DNA from: an uncultured Pelagibacteraceae bacterium
GTDB taxonomy: Bacteria; Pseudomonadota; Alphaproteobacteria; Pelagibacterales; Pelagibacteraceae
DNA: 64,000 nucleotides
Direction: 5' to 3'
Assembly: GCA_902616245.1 (NCBI GenBank)
Contig: CACMSB010000002.1
Location: forward strand, 1-64,000
Shown in pieces: positions 46,718-55,583 of the stretch. The notes under the pieces are model-generated. The model was not told where the DNA came from and ran no database searches. It was given only the letters and a program-made list of their open reading frames with translations. Numbering within the stretch: position 1 is the stretch's first letter; each line of letters begins with the position of its first letter. Position numbers and translations under genes: made by a program.

Positions 46718-47749
46718 TTATTTTCCGTTCTTTCTTCCGCCAAAGACAGTATTTATTATTTTTGTCGGGTTGATTGAACCAACGGTTTTATTATTTTCAT
46801 CTATAACTGCTACAGATTTTTCTTGCGTTAATATTTTTTCTGCAACATTTTCTATGATTTCATCTTTTGAAACTTTAACATCACCTAAATTATTAGATAT
46901 AGATTCATCCATTACATCTTCAATTAATAAAACTTTTTCTCTAGGTACTTCTTCAGTAAATTTTCTTACATATTCTGTGGCTGGGTTTAAAACTATATTT
47001 GCAGGTGTATCTAGTTGTTCAATTATACCATCTTTCATAATTGCAATTCGATCAGCAAGTTTTAATGCTTCATCAAAATCATGAGTAATAAACATAATTG
47101 TTTTTTGTAATTTTTCTTGAAGTCTTAAAAATTCATCTTGCATTTCTTTTCTAATTAAAGGATCTAAAGCAGAAAAAGGTTCATCTAAAAACCATATATC
47201 AGGTTCAACTGCTAGAGATCTTGCAATACCCACTCTTTGTTGTTGTCCACCTGAAAGTTCTCTTGGAAAATAATTTTCTCTTCCATCAAGTCCAACTAAT
47301 TTAACCATCTCCATTGCTTTATTAATGCTCTCCTCAGTTTTGATACCTTTGATTTGAAGAGGAAAAGCTATATTTTCTACAACAGTTTTGTGTGGAAGAA
47401 GAGCAAAGCTTTGAAAAACCATTCCCATTTTGTTTCTTCTAAGCTCAATTAACTCTTTATTATTTAAATTTAATAAATCTTGACCTTCAATGAAAATTTT
47501 TCCACCTGTTGCATCTGTTAATCTTGATATACACCTTAGTAAAGTTGACTTACCAGATCCAGATAAGCCCATTACAACAAGCATCTCTCCTTTTGCCACT
47601 TCAAAAGAGGCATTGTTAACACCTACTATACAACCATTTTCTTGAAATGTTTTAGCATCAACATTACCATTTGAATCTTGAAGCATCTTTTTGGCGTTTT
47701 CACCAAAAATTTTATAAACTGCTTCGCATTTGATTACTGCTTCAGACAT
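46718..47749 (-). CDS. tmoV: TMAO/glycine betaine-type ABC ATPase (ProV family)
   Basis: This 343-residue ATPase has Walker A GLSGSGKSTLLRCISRLTDA, signature LSGGQQQRVGIARSLAVEPD, Walker B IWFLDEPFSALDPLIR and switch ITHDFDEALKLADR. The N-terminal extension (VYKIFGENAKKMLQDSNGNV) is typical of ProV/OpuAA. The C-terminal 80 residues resemble a shortened CBS module (EIIENVAEKILTQEKSVAVI), which in OpuA senses ionic strength. It lies 65 bases after the unknown membrane protein gene and three before tmoW. Confidence 0.85.
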   Translation of the reverse strand: MSEAVIKCEAVYKIFGENAKKMLQDSNGNVDAKTFQENGCIVGVNNASFEVAKGEMLVVMGLSGSGKSTLLRCISRLTDATGGKIFIEGQDLLNLNNKELIELRRNKMGMVFQSFALLPHKTVVENIAFPLQIKGIKTEESINKAMEMVKLVGLDGRENYFPRELSGGQQQRVGIARSLAVEPDIWFLDEPFSALDPLIRKEMQDEFLRLQEKLQKTIMFITHDFDEALKLADRIAIMKDGIIEQLDTPANIVLNPATEYVRKFTEEVPREKVLLIEDVMDESISNNLGDVKVSKDEIIENVAEKILTQEKSVAVIDENNKTVGSINPTKIINTVFGGRKNGK

Positions 47750-47813
47750 AATTCTTATAAAAGTATACGAAAATTAATTAAATTAAAATCAATATAATTG
47801 AAGCTTATTTCCA

Positions 47814-48365
47814 TTAAAAATTTTTAATAAAATAAACCCTTGTATCAATTCCAGTACTTAAAAAACTTAAGGCTTCACCGCTTACTTTAATTGTTTCGTC
47901 TACTCCTACGTTATTTCCACTAACTGTAAAACCTGCAAAACATTTCTTTTTTTCAGCATCCCATTCAACAAATGTTTCATCAATCTTATTGCCGTTAATA
48001 GTATAAATTTCGTGTGCTCTAAAATTTAAGAAATTTGCACCCATTATTGCTCTTTGGGGGATAAGCTTTGTGGCATTACACACTCCCTCATACAATTCAT
48101 CTGATAATTTATAATGATCAGTACCATCAAAAGTTACTAATATACCCGAGGGAAGTTTTGAAATTAATGCACTTAGTTTTCTCTCTTTTGCAATTCTCTC
48201 TTCTTCCAATTTCATTTTCCTAACTAATTCATCACCCTCGCTAAATAAATTATTTAAAATAGCAAAAGAAGAAATTATGACTATTGTTAAAACTATTAGT
48301 CCTATAAATTGTTTTAGGTTCTCGGGTAATCCTTTTAATTTATTAAATGAAGTTTCGTTCGACAT
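47814..48365 (-). CDS. Membrane-anchored hypothetical protein, 183 residues
   Basis: There is a short cytoplasmic N-terminus, then a hydrophobic helix (QFIGLIVLTIVIISSFAILN, about residues 19-40), a helical charged linker (KLEEERIAKERKLSALI) that could form a coiled coil, and a soluble domain with two cysteines (YEGVCNATKLI, KKKCFAGF). I recognise no family. Its ATG overlaps the MORN gene stop by one base. It sits between tmoX and tmoV, so it may be co-expressed with the transporter. The soluble domain should be periplasmic by the positive-inside rule. Confidence 0.65.
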   Translation of the reverse strand: MSNETSFNKLKGLPENLKQFIGLIVLTIVIISSFAILNNLFSEGDELVRKMKLEEERIAKERKLSALISKLPSGILVTFDGTDHYKLSDELYEGVCNATKLIPQRAIMGANFLNFRAHEIYTINGNKIDETFVEWDAEKKKCFAGFTVSGNNVGVDETIKVSGEALSFLSTGIDTRVYFIKNF

Positions 48366-48742
48366 TAATCTTGTAATTTACCGTTTTTCCAAATTCCTAC
48401 TTTTTGGTCGCCATTAGCCCAAGTAAATGTTCCTTTGCCATTCATAAAACCATTAGCCCACTCTCCTTCATAAGTAGAACCATCTGGGAAAGTTAAAGTT
48501 CCAACTCCACTCCAAACACTGTTTTTAAACTCACCTTTATAGATATATCCATTAGGCCATGTTTCTACACCTTGGCCATTTTTTTTTGTATCAACCCATT
48601 CACCTTCATAAGTTGTTTTATCTGTATAAACCCATTTGCCATAACCATTTTCGCAATTACCTTCTTTGCATCCTGTGCTTCTTGCGTTTGCATTTGTAAT
48701 TAAAAATAAACTAAAAAATATTAAAACAAGGTATTTTATCAT
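48365..48742 (-). CDS. Secreted MORN-repeat protein
   Basis: This 125-residue protein has a signal peptide (MIKYLVLIFFSLFLITNANA) followed by about four MORN repeats, visible as YGKWVYTDKTTYEGEWVD, NGQGVETWPNGYIYKGEFKN, GVGTLTFPDGSTYEGEWANG and GKGTFTWANGDQKVGIWKNG. MORN repeats form beta-hairpin sheets that bind lipids or proteins. Coupled by TAATG to a membrane-anchored protein. A terminator lies between it and tmoX, so expression would be by read-through or its own promoter. The role is unknown. Confidence 0.8.
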   Translation of the reverse strand: MIKYLVLIFFSLFLITNANARSTGCKEGNCENGYGKWVYTDKTTYEGEWVDTKKNGQGVETWPNGYIYKGEFKNSVWSGVGTLTFPDGSTYEGEWANGFMNGKGTFTWANGDQKVGIWKNGKLQD

Positions 48743-48767
48743 TAATGTATTCTACACAATTTCTTTT

Positions 48768-48800
48768 AAAAAAAAATCCCCCCCAACAGAGTTGGGGGAG
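48768..48800 (-). terminator. Intrinsic terminator after tmoX
   Basis: On the minus strand CCCCCAAC, a three-base loop and GTTGGGGG (48780-48798) form a perfect eight-pair G/C-rich stem, followed by an unbroken run of nine T (48776 down to 48768). It begins about 28 bases after the tmoX stop. It would end or attenuate the binding-protein transcript before the MORN, membrane-protein, ATPase and permease genes. Confidence 0.88.
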
Positions 48801-48827
48801 ATTTATATAAGTTGTTAATTATTAGCC

Positions 48828-49781
48828 TTAATGATCGTGTGTAAATTCTTCCCACACTTTTTTGTTATCGGCTAACCATTTTTTAGCTGCATCCTCATGA
48901 GTCATTTTATCAACGTCAACCAATGCCGCCATTGCACCAATTTGACTTGTAGAAAATGAAAGTTTTTTGAATACCTTAGCAGCTTTTGGATGGGTTTTTG
49001 GAAAATCCTCGTGAACTGCTTTTTTCAAATAACCATCTGGAGAACCACATTTTCCATCACCACCATCAGCTGGTCTACAGCCTGCTGTGTATGGAGGAAA
49101 ATCGATAAATGTAAAACCTGCACCATCAGTAAAATTTGGTGTCCAGTTGAAAATTATAGTTCCTCTTCCTTCTTTTTCAGCAGCTGCTAACTCTGCCCAA
49201 AGTGCATCTGCACCTCCTGCAAATTTAACCCACCATAAATCACCTAAGCCAAGAGCATCAATCCTTTGAGGGATTAAGTCACCATGCCAAGTCTGTGGAC
49301 CTTCCAACATTCTTCCTTTTCCATCTGGAGAGTCAGGTGTTGTAAAGTTTTTTGCACAGTCTGGATTTTTTAAAGCTGTCCAATCTGGTAGACCAGGGCA
49401 TAGACCTTTTTCAACAACCCAGTTTGGGTATCCCATATCCTCAAGTGTTCTTGCTTCATGATCACCCCAGTCTAACAAACCACCTTTGTCTAAAGCTGTT
49501 GTAAATGACTTACCGAAAGCAGACTCCCACACTTCATGAGATAAAGTCACGTCACCTATTCTTATAGACTCGTAAACTGCTTGTGAATCAGCATTTACAT
49601 ATTTAACATTATTACCCATACTTTCAAAAATCCCACCAATAACATAAGCCATAACAATTTGGCTTGACCAGTTGTGAGTTGGGATTACTATAGGTTTTTT
49701 ACTATCTGCTGCGTTTGAAATTCCTGCAAAACTTACTAATGAAATTACTATAGCTGATAGTAATGATAGTATTTTCTTCAT
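48828..49781 (-). CDS. tmoX: TMAO/betaine ABC transporter substrate-binding protein
   Basis: This 317-residue ProX/OpuAC-fold protein has a signal peptide (MKKILSLLSAIVISLVSFAG, cleavage near ISNA/AD). The mature chain has Trp-rich segments likely to make the quaternary-amine cage: PTHNWSSQIVMAYVIGGIF, SHEVWESAF, LEGPQTWHGDLIP and IIFNWTPNFTDG. Cysteine pairs (GLCPGLPDW..NPDC) may form disulfides. A strong Shine-Dalgarno (GAGAGGAG) precedes the ATG. It is divergent from tdm across a region with two inverted repeats, which supports TMAO as ligand. Glycine betaine or DMSP are alternatives. Confidence 0.82.
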   Translation of the reverse strand: MKKILSLLSAIVISLVSFAGISNAADSKKPIVIPTHNWSSQIVMAYVIGGIFESMGNNVKYVNADSQAVYESIRIGDVTLSHEVWESAFGKSFTTALDKGGLLDWGDHEARTLEDMGYPNWVVEKGLCPGLPDWTALKNPDCAKNFTTPDSPDGKGRMLEGPQTWHGDLIPQRIDALGLGDLWWVKFAGGADALWAELAAAEKEGRGTIIFNWTPNFTDGAGFTFIDFPPYTAGCRPADGGDGKCGSPDGYLKKAVHEDFPKTHPKAAKVFKKLSFSTSQIGAMAALVDVDKMTHEDAAKKWLADNKKVWEEFTHDH

Positions 49782-49839
49782 TTATTTCTCCTCTCTTAAT
49801 ATATTAAGTTTTTAATTATCCTTAAAATTAATAGAACAG

Positions 49840-49853
49840 TCAACAAAAGTTGA
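49840..49853. promoter_or_regulatory. Inverted repeat TCAAC-N4-GTTGA in the tmoX/tdm divergent region
   Basis: TCAAC and GTTGA flank a four-A spacer. This is a small dyad between the divergent tmoX and tdm starts, 24 bases from a 14-base palindrome. It could be a regulator half-site pair. No sigma or factor match is claimed. Confidence 0.35.
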
Positions 49854-49876
49854 TACTAAAATTTATATATACAATT

Positions 49877-49890
49877 AATCAGTACTGATT
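49877..49890. promoter_or_regulatory. 14-bp perfect palindrome (candidate operator) between tmoX and tdm
   Basis: AATCAGTACTGATT is an exact palindrome, 32 bases upstream of the tdm ATG and 96 bases from the tmoX ATG. A perfect 14-base dyad with a mixed-base core stands out in this AT-rich intergenic stretch. Position between divergent import and catabolism genes, and the coupled winged-helix gene after tdm, suggest an operator for that regulator. Function is inferred. Confidence 0.5.
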
Positions 49891-49921
49891 TATTCTTAAA
49901 ACTAATTATCACTAATTTAAA

Positions 49922-52261
49922 ATGTTGGAAGAGAATTTAAGAATAAATGAACCTGGTTTAAATGTTTTGCCACCTGGAGTTGAAAGATATGTAATTAATG
50001 GTGGTGGACTTACAGGAGTTCAGATTTTTCCAGATGATGAAATTGAAATTATTAATAATGAAGGAAATCAAATTTGCGAAATAGTTGTTTTTAATTCTGA
50101 TGGAAATTCAGATCCATCGATTTTAAATTTAAAATCTTCTAAATCAGAAAATGATATAATCAAAATTTTAAATAGAAAAGAAGAAAGTTCAAAAATTGCA
50201 TTGCGTCAATTAGAAAAAAGAAATCTTAAAATTGCAAAGTCTAAATCTTCAATCCTTTTTGATAAAGAAACTCCACCAGGAGAAAAAATTAAAATTAGTT
50301 CAAAAGATAAATGTTATTGTATTTTTTCTGCCCCTGGGAATGATATGTTGGTTCATGAACAAAATCCTCCTACAGAATTAACTTTATTTATTAAAAGAAA
50401 TAATATTGTTGACTATAAAGAACATAGAATAATTCCAGATCCAATTTTTGATCCTCTAGATGAAAAAAATATTGCAAAACAATCTGCGATTTCTTTTGAA
50501 GTTAAAGAAGGAGATTATATTCAAATAATTTGTCCAACTGGTAGACAATGTTCAGATTTTGTTGCTTTTGATACAGCTAAATTGGGTAAAGGTATTGAGA
50601 AAGGTTTAGATTGGCAAACAACTAGGACCTTTATGGGAAATACATTTCCAGGACCAGGATTGTATTCAAAATTTTATGATACAGACCATGAACCTTTGGT
50701 AGAAGTAATAAGAGATACCGTTGGTAGACATGATACTTTTAATCTTGCTTGTACATCGAAGTATTACGAAGATGCTGGTTATTTTGGACATCCAAATTGC
50801 TCAGATAACTTAAGTGGTGCTATGGAAAATTTTGGGGTTAATAGACAAAAAGGATGGCACGCTATAAATTTATTTTTTAATACTTCAGCAGGAGGTTTAA
50901 ATACTGTACTTTCTGATGAGTCGTTTGCTAGACCTGGAGATTATGTAATATTAAGAGCTTTAAAAGATTTAACCTGCGGAACATCAGCCTGTCCAAGTGA
51001 TATAGATCCATGTAATTCATGGAACCCTACAGATATTTTTGTTAGAACTTACGAAAAAAAAAGAGAATTTACAAAATCTTTTGCATTTAGAATGAAACCA
51101 GACTCAGAATTAAAACTAACAAAAAATACAGGATTTCATGAAAGAACTTCTAAGTTAACAAGAAACTTTGTTGATGCTCGAGGATATTGGCTGCCCAATG
51201 ATTACACTAAACACGGAGTAATAAATGAATATACAGCGTGTAGAGAAAAAGCGGTTTTAATTGATTTATCTTCTTTAAGAAAATTTGAAATATTGGGTCC
51301 GGATGCAGAAGAATTGATGGACTATACTTTAACTAGAAATGTTAAAAAATTGTCAGTTGGACAAATTGTTTATTCTTCGATGTGTTATGAAAATGGTTCT
51401 ATGTTTGATGATGGAACATTGTTAAAAATGAGTGATCATGGATTTAGATGGGTATGTGGTGATGAATACGCAGGTGAATGGTTAAAAGAACAAGCAAAAA
51501 AGAAAAAATTTAATGTTTTAGTTAAAAACTCTACTGATCAAATAAATAATATTTCTCTACAAGGACCAAACAGTAGAAAAATTTTAGAAAAGTTTATTTT
51601 TACTCCACCAACACAACCTTCTATTTCAGAATTACAATGGTTTAGGTTTACAATCTGTAGAGTAAGAGAACTTAGTGGAATCCCATTAATGGTTTCTAGA
51701 ACTGGATACACAGGCGAGTTAGGATATGAAATATGGTGTCACCCTTCAGATGCACCAGCGGTTTGGGATGTGCTCATGGAAGCTGGAAAAGATGAAGGAT
51801 TAATACCTGCTGGTTTTGGAGCATTAGATTTATTAAGAATTGAAGCTGGTCTAATATTGTTTGGTAATGAATTTGACGGCCAAGTTGACCCGTTTGAAGC
51901 TGGTGTTGGATTTACGGTTCCTTTAAAAACAAAAACAGCAGATTTCATTGGTAAAGAAGCATTAATTAAGAGAAAAGAAAATCCACAAAAGAAATTAGTT
52001 GGATTAGAACTTGTAGGCAAAGAAAAAGCTAATCACGGCGATTGTGTTCACATTGGAAGATCCCAAGTTGGCGTAGTTACAAGCGGATGTTTGTCTCCTA
52101 CTTTGAATAAAAATATTGCTTTGTGCAGAATTGATGTTGGTCATTCAGAAATAGGTATGAATGTTGAAGTTGGTAAAATTGATGGACATCAAAAAAGAAT
52201 ACCTGCTAAAGTTGTTGGTTTCCCACATTACGATCCTCAAAAAACACGTGTAAAATCTTAA
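49922..52261 (+). CDS. tdm: Trimethylamine-N-oxide demethylase
   Basis: Tdm (779 residues) breaks TMAO into dimethylamine and formaldehyde. The N-terminal half is a DUF1989-type domain with metal-binding cysteines in ICPTGRQCSDFVAFD, CTSKYYEDAGYFGHPNCSDN and CGTSACPSDIDPCNSW. From about residue 410 there is a GcvT-like THF domain (YWLPNDYTKHGVINEYTACR, SRTGYTGELGYEIWCHPSDA, GALDLLRIEAGLILFGNEFD). This two-domain order and length match known Tdm. The C-terminal domain could capture formaldehyde as methylene-THF. No Shine-Dalgarno is evident before the ATG. The TAA overlaps the next ATG (TAATG). Confidence 0.92.
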   Translation: MLEENLRINEPGLNVLPPGVERYVINGGGLTGVQIFPDDEIEIINNEGNQICEIVVFNSDGNSDPSILNLKSSKSENDIIKILNRKEESSKIALRQLEKRNLKIAKSKSSILFDKETPPGEKIKISSKDKCYCIFSAPGNDMLVHEQNPPTELTLFIKRNNIVDYKEHRIIPDPIFDPLDEKNIAKQSAISFEVKEGDYIQIICPTGRQCSDFVAFDTAKLGKGIEKGLDWQTTRTFMGNTFPGPGLYSKFYDTDHEPLVEVIRDTVGRHDTFNLACTSKYYEDAGYFGHPNCSDNLSGAMENFGVNRQKGWHAINLFFNTSAGGLNTVLSDESFARPGDYVILRALKDLTCGTSACPSDIDPCNSWNPTDIFVRTYEKKREFTKSFAFRMKPDSELKLTKNTGFHERTSKLTRNFVDARGYWLPNDYTKHGVINEYTACREKAVLIDLSSLRKFEILGPDAEELMDYTLTRNVKKLSVGQIVYSSMCYENGSMFDDGTLLKMSDHGFRWVCGDEYAGEWLKEQAKKKKFNVLVKNSTDQINNISLQGPNSRKILEKFIFTPPTQPSISELQWFRFTICRVRELSGIPLMVSRTGYTGELGYEIWCHPSDAPAVWDVLMEAGKDEGLIPAGFGALDLLRIEAGLILFGNEFDGQVDPFEAGVGFTVPLKTKTADFIGKEALIKRKENPQKKLVGLELVGKEKANHGDCVHIGRSQVGVVTSGCLSPTLNKNIALCRIDVGHSEIGMNVEVGKIDGHQKRIPAKVVGFPHYDPQKTRVKS

Positions 52262-52611
52262 TGTCAAAATCATCAAAGGATTTATTGGAATTTTGGGAAG
52301 ATCAAATGAAACTATCCCATACATCCAGTAATTACTTTTTCAGAAAGTCTCCTTCACATTATCACATGATGTTGATTGTGATGAATTCTTATAAGTTAAA
52401 TGAAAACTTATCTGTCGAAGAACTTAAGACTAGACTCTTTAAAACCTCAAGGCCCAAATCTGCACTCATGATCAAGGAAGCTTGTGATAAAGAATTTTTC
52501 TACCTCGAGAAAACCGGAAATGACCATAGAAAAAAGTACGTTTTACCCACACAGAATTTTGTTAATGAATTTAACGAATATTTGAAAACTCTCAAAAATT
52601 TGAGTTTTTAA
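52261..52611 (+). CDS. Small winged-helix (MarR-like) transcriptional regulator
   Basis: This 116-residue protein is predicted helical with a winged-helix pattern: LSVEELKTRLFKTSRPKSAL (helix-turn-helix) followed by IKEACDKEFFYLEKTGNDHR and KKYVLPTQNFVNEFNEYL (wing and last helix). The N-terminal helices (DLLEFWEDQMKLSHTSSNYF) could dimerise. It is translationally coupled to tdm (TAATG) and is therefore a good candidate for local control of tdm/tmoX. It has no obvious ligand pocket and is shorter than typical MarR. Confidence 0.72.
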   Translation: MSKSSKDLLEFWEDQMKLSHTSSNYFFRKSPSHYHMMLIVMNSYKLNENLSVEELKTRLFKTSRPKSALMIKEACDKEFFYLEKTGNDHRKKYVLPTQNFVNEFNEYLKTLKNLSF

Positions 52612-52700
52612 ATAAAATTCTCACTAATATTTAGAATTTATATAAATTATATATAAAAATTATTATATTCTTTCCTTTGCTAAAAAATTAAAGTTCTTTC

Positions 52701-54029
52701 ATGTCGTTACCGACAAAAGCAAAAGTTGTTATAATTGGTGGAGGAATTCACGGGTTAAGCACTGCTTGGAAACTTTCAGAAAAATATAAAAATCCTAACG
52801 ATGTAGTTGTCCTAGAAAAAAAGGACACTGCCGCAGGTGCAAGTGGAATTGCATGTGGAGTTGTTAGAAATAATTATTTTCAACCAGCAATGAGAGAATT
52901 AATGGCTCATTCAGTTAGTGTTTGGGAAAGTGATCCAGAGGCATTTAAATATAATGCTGTTGGCTATATGCAAATTTCTCCAGAAGTAATGCATAAAGAT
53001 GTTGCAAGTATTTATGAACAACAAAAAGCTATTGGATATGAATCAGAATTTATAGAAGGTGAAAAAGATTGCATGAAATATATGCAAGGAATTTTTAGTG
53101 ATTGGCAAGCAAAAGGTATTACATCAGTCTTGCATGAAAAAAAAGGTGGATACGCATTTAATAAAGACTCAATTAAAGCACTTGAGAGAAAAGCAAATTC
53201 AAACGGTGTAAACGTTCATAAAGGAGTAAAGGTTACAGGTTTTAAAAGAGGGAGTAACAGCAATGCAATTACTGGCGTCGTTACAGATAAAGGTACAATT
53301 GATTGTGATCAAGTAGTTATTGGAGCAGGACCATGGGTAAGAGATTTTTGGAATATGTTGGAGTTACCAAAAACTACTAACATAAAAGATGCTAAAAATG
53401 GAAAAATGCATGAAGTTGAAATGTGGAAGTACTGGTTTTTACAAGAAGGTGTATTGGGTGTAGATGCAGATTATTTAAAAACTAATGAAGGTAAACCGCC
53501 TCCAGTAATTCATGTTGATACAGATGCACCACTTTATTCTGACAAAGATGGTAAAATAATTACAGAAGACTTATGGGGTATTTATTATAAACCTGATATT
53601 GAAGGATTGGGAGTTCAAGGTGGAACATCACCTTACATTGTTCAAAAACATTTTGATGAAGTTAATGTTGATCCGTATGGGATAGATTCTCCAGAATATC
53701 AAACCACTGATAAATTTTCTGATATGTGGACTTCAGCACTTGCACATATTCAAAAACGTTTTGTTGGTAAATCTCATTTGTATAGAAAGGGACCATCAGG
53801 AGGATTGGGTTGTTTAACTCCAGATTCATTCCCGATATTCGATAGATTTTTTGAAAATGTTTACATGATTGCAGATGCAAATCATGGTTATAAAATGATA
53901 GGTGTTGGGCACCTTGTTGCACAAGAAATTTTAGGTCAAGAAAGTGAATTACTAAAACCGTTCAGGTTCGAAAGATATGAAAAAGGCAAACTTCATCCGA
54001 CATCGAACAGTCCGTTTCCTTGGAGTTAA
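52701..54029 (+). CDS. FAD-dependent oxidoreductase (DAO/SoxB family)
   Basis: This 442-residue amino-acid-oxidase-fold flavoprotein begins KVVIIGGGIHGLSTAWKLSE, followed by AAGASGIACGVVRNNYF. The C-terminal FAD part shows GPSGGLGCLTPDSFPIFDRF and ANHGYKMIGVGHLVAQEIL. It is the size of SoxB or monomeric sarcosine oxidase, but no SoxA/D/G partners adjoin. Its position between tdm and gmaS suggests oxidation of an N-methylated amino acid, with N-methylglutamate the prime candidate. Alternative substrates are sarcosine or dimethylglycine. Its gap to gmaS (67 bases) holds a weak hairpin. Confidence 0.8.
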   Translation: MSLPTKAKVVIIGGGIHGLSTAWKLSEKYKNPNDVVVLEKKDTAAGASGIACGVVRNNYFQPAMRELMAHSVSVWESDPEAFKYNAVGYMQISPEVMHKDVASIYEQQKAIGYESEFIEGEKDCMKYMQGIFSDWQAKGITSVLHEKKGGYAFNKDSIKALERKANSNGVNVHKGVKVTGFKRGSNSNAITGVVTDKGTIDCDQVVIGAGPWVRDFWNMLELPKTTNIKDAKNGKMHEVEMWKYWFLQEGVLGVDADYLKTNEGKPPPVIHVDTDAPLYSDKDGKIITEDLWGIYYKPDIEGLGVQGGTSPYIVQKHFDEVNVDPYGIDSPEYQTTDKFSDMWTSALAHIQKRFVGKSHLYRKGPSGGLGCLTPDSFPIFDRFFENVYMIADANHGYKMIGVGHLVAQEILGQESELLKPFRFERYEKGKLHPTSNSPFPWS

Positions 54030-54054
54030 TTTATCTAAGTAGACAAACGTTTTT

Positions 54055-54081
54055 TTTTCAGTTACCTTTTTGATCTGAAAA
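54055..54081 (+). promoter_or_regulatory. Weak leader hairpin before gmaS
   Basis: TTTTCAG (54055-54061) and CTGAAAA (54075-54081) can pair across a 13-base loop just upstream of an AAAGGGGGAAG ribosome-binding site for gmaS. The stem is short and AT-rich, so it may be chance. It could mark the separation between the oxidoreductase and gmaS transcripts. Confidence 0.25.
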
Positions 54082-54096
54082 TTCAAAGGGGGAAGA

Positions 54097-55566
54097 ATGA
54101 CGGATCTTGAAAAACACGTAAACCAACCAGGTAGAGCTAAACTCGTCAAAAAGGTTAGAGAAAAAATAAACGAATTAGGAATTACTTATATCTATTATCA
54201 ATTTATTTCAGTAACTGGAAGAGTTGTTGGAAAAGGAATACCAGCAGACCACTGGGAAAGAACTGCAGAAAAAGGTTTTCAATTAGTTTATGGAGCAACA
54301 GCAAATTTATTTTTAGATCGTCATAATAATTATATTGGATATGGTCCAGAAGCTATGGAACTGGTAGGAATACCTGATCCAGAAACTTTTGTTCAATTGC
54401 CTTGGGATAAGAGAGTTGGAAGAGTTTTTGTTACTTGTTTTAGAAATAGAGAAGAAAGAAAAAATCCAGGTGGTCATTTAACAAGTGACTGCAGAGGTAA
54501 TCTTAGAATTTTCATGAATGAGTTCAAAAAGAAACATGGATTAGAATTAAGAGTTGGAACAGAGCCTGAAATGATGTGGTTAACAAAAAATTCTGACGGA
54601 ACTCCAACTGGACAAGGTTTCTCAAAACCTTTCTGTTATCATATTGATCAATTTGAATCATTAAGACCTGTGTTTATGAAGGTTATTGAATACGCAAAAG
54701 CGATGGGTCTTGATATGATCCAAGGTGACCATGAAGATGCTCCTGGTCAATTAGAGCTTAACTGGACATTTGATAATGTTTTAAGAAATGCTGATAGATT
54801 ATCTACGTATAGACAAATTTGTGCTCAAGTAGCAAGAGAACATAATCTTATAGCTTGCTTTATGACTAAACCATTTATGGGAGTTTCAGCAAGTGGATGT
54901 CACACCAACATGTCTTTGTGGAAAGGTGGAAAAGTATCAGTAAACAAATTGGGTAACAAAAAACTTCCAGGAGTAGAAGAAGTCTTTAGCTATGTATCCG
55001 GTGGAACTAATACTTTCATGCCAGATACTAAGGATATGCAATTGCCTGGAAAGATTGGATTACAATCAATTGCAGGGATAATGAAACACTTACCAGCTTT
55101 AACAGCAATTGGTTCTTCGACAGTGAACTCATATAGAAGATTATGGGATCAAGGTTTTTGGGCACCAGTATATGCTGACTGGGGTTATCAAAATAGAACA
55201 TGTGGTCTAAGAGTATCTGCTCCAGGTAGATTTGAGTACAGATCAGTTGACTCTATGCATAATCCATATTTATTAGGTGCAGCATTACTTAAAGCTTGTG
55301 ATGAAGGAATATCTAAAAAAATGAAACCAGCCAAACCTGAGTCTAGAAATATATATGAAGCTCAAAAAGCTGGTAAAGATGTTAAAAAACTTCCACTAAG
55401 TTTAGGTGAAGCTTTAGATAGATTGGCGGAAGATGAGGTAATAAAATCATCAATGCCAGATGAAATGTATAAAGTATTTAATTGGTACAAACGAGATGAG
55501 TGGGAAAAATTCTTGGGTGCAACAACACAATGGGATCTTGATACTTATCTGGATTGTTTACCATAA
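54097..55566 (+). CDS. gmaS: Gamma-glutamylmethylamide synthetase
   Basis: GmaS (489 residues) ligates methylamine to glutamate with ATP. It has the glutamine synthetase fold: RVGTEPEMMWL and GDHEDAPGQLELNW (metal sites), VSASGCHTNMSLWKGGK (glutamate loop) and APGRFEYRSVDSMHNPYLLG. The N-terminus INELGITYIYYQFISVTGRV is typical of GmaS. The mgsABC genes follow immediately (17 bases to mgsA), which makes GmaS far more likely than a glutamine synthetase. A strong ribosome-binding site (AAAGGGGGAAG) precedes it. Confidence 0.92.
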   Translation: MTDLEKHVNQPGRAKLVKKVREKINELGITYIYYQFISVTGRVVGKGIPADHWERTAEKGFQLVYGATANLFLDRHNNYIGYGPEAMELVGIPDPETFVQLPWDKRVGRVFVTCFRNREERKNPGGHLTSDCRGNLRIFMNEFKKKHGLELRVGTEPEMMWLTKNSDGTPTGQGFSKPFCYHIDQFESLRPVFMKVIEYAKAMGLDMIQGDHEDAPGQLELNWTFDNVLRNADRLSTYRQICAQVAREHNLIACFMTKPFMGVSASGCHTNMSLWKGGKVSVNKLGNKKLPGVEEVFSYVSGGTNTFMPDTKDMQLPGKIGLQSIAGIMKHLPALTAIGSSTVNSYRRLWDQGFWAPVYADWGYQNRTCGLRVSAPGRFEYRSVDSMHNPYLLGAALLKACDEGISKKMKPAKPESRNIYEAQKAGKDVKKLPLSLGEALDRLAEDEVIKSSMPDEMYKVFNWYKRDEWEKFLGATTQWDLDTYLDCLP

Positions 55567-55583
55567 TTTAATAAGGAAATTAT

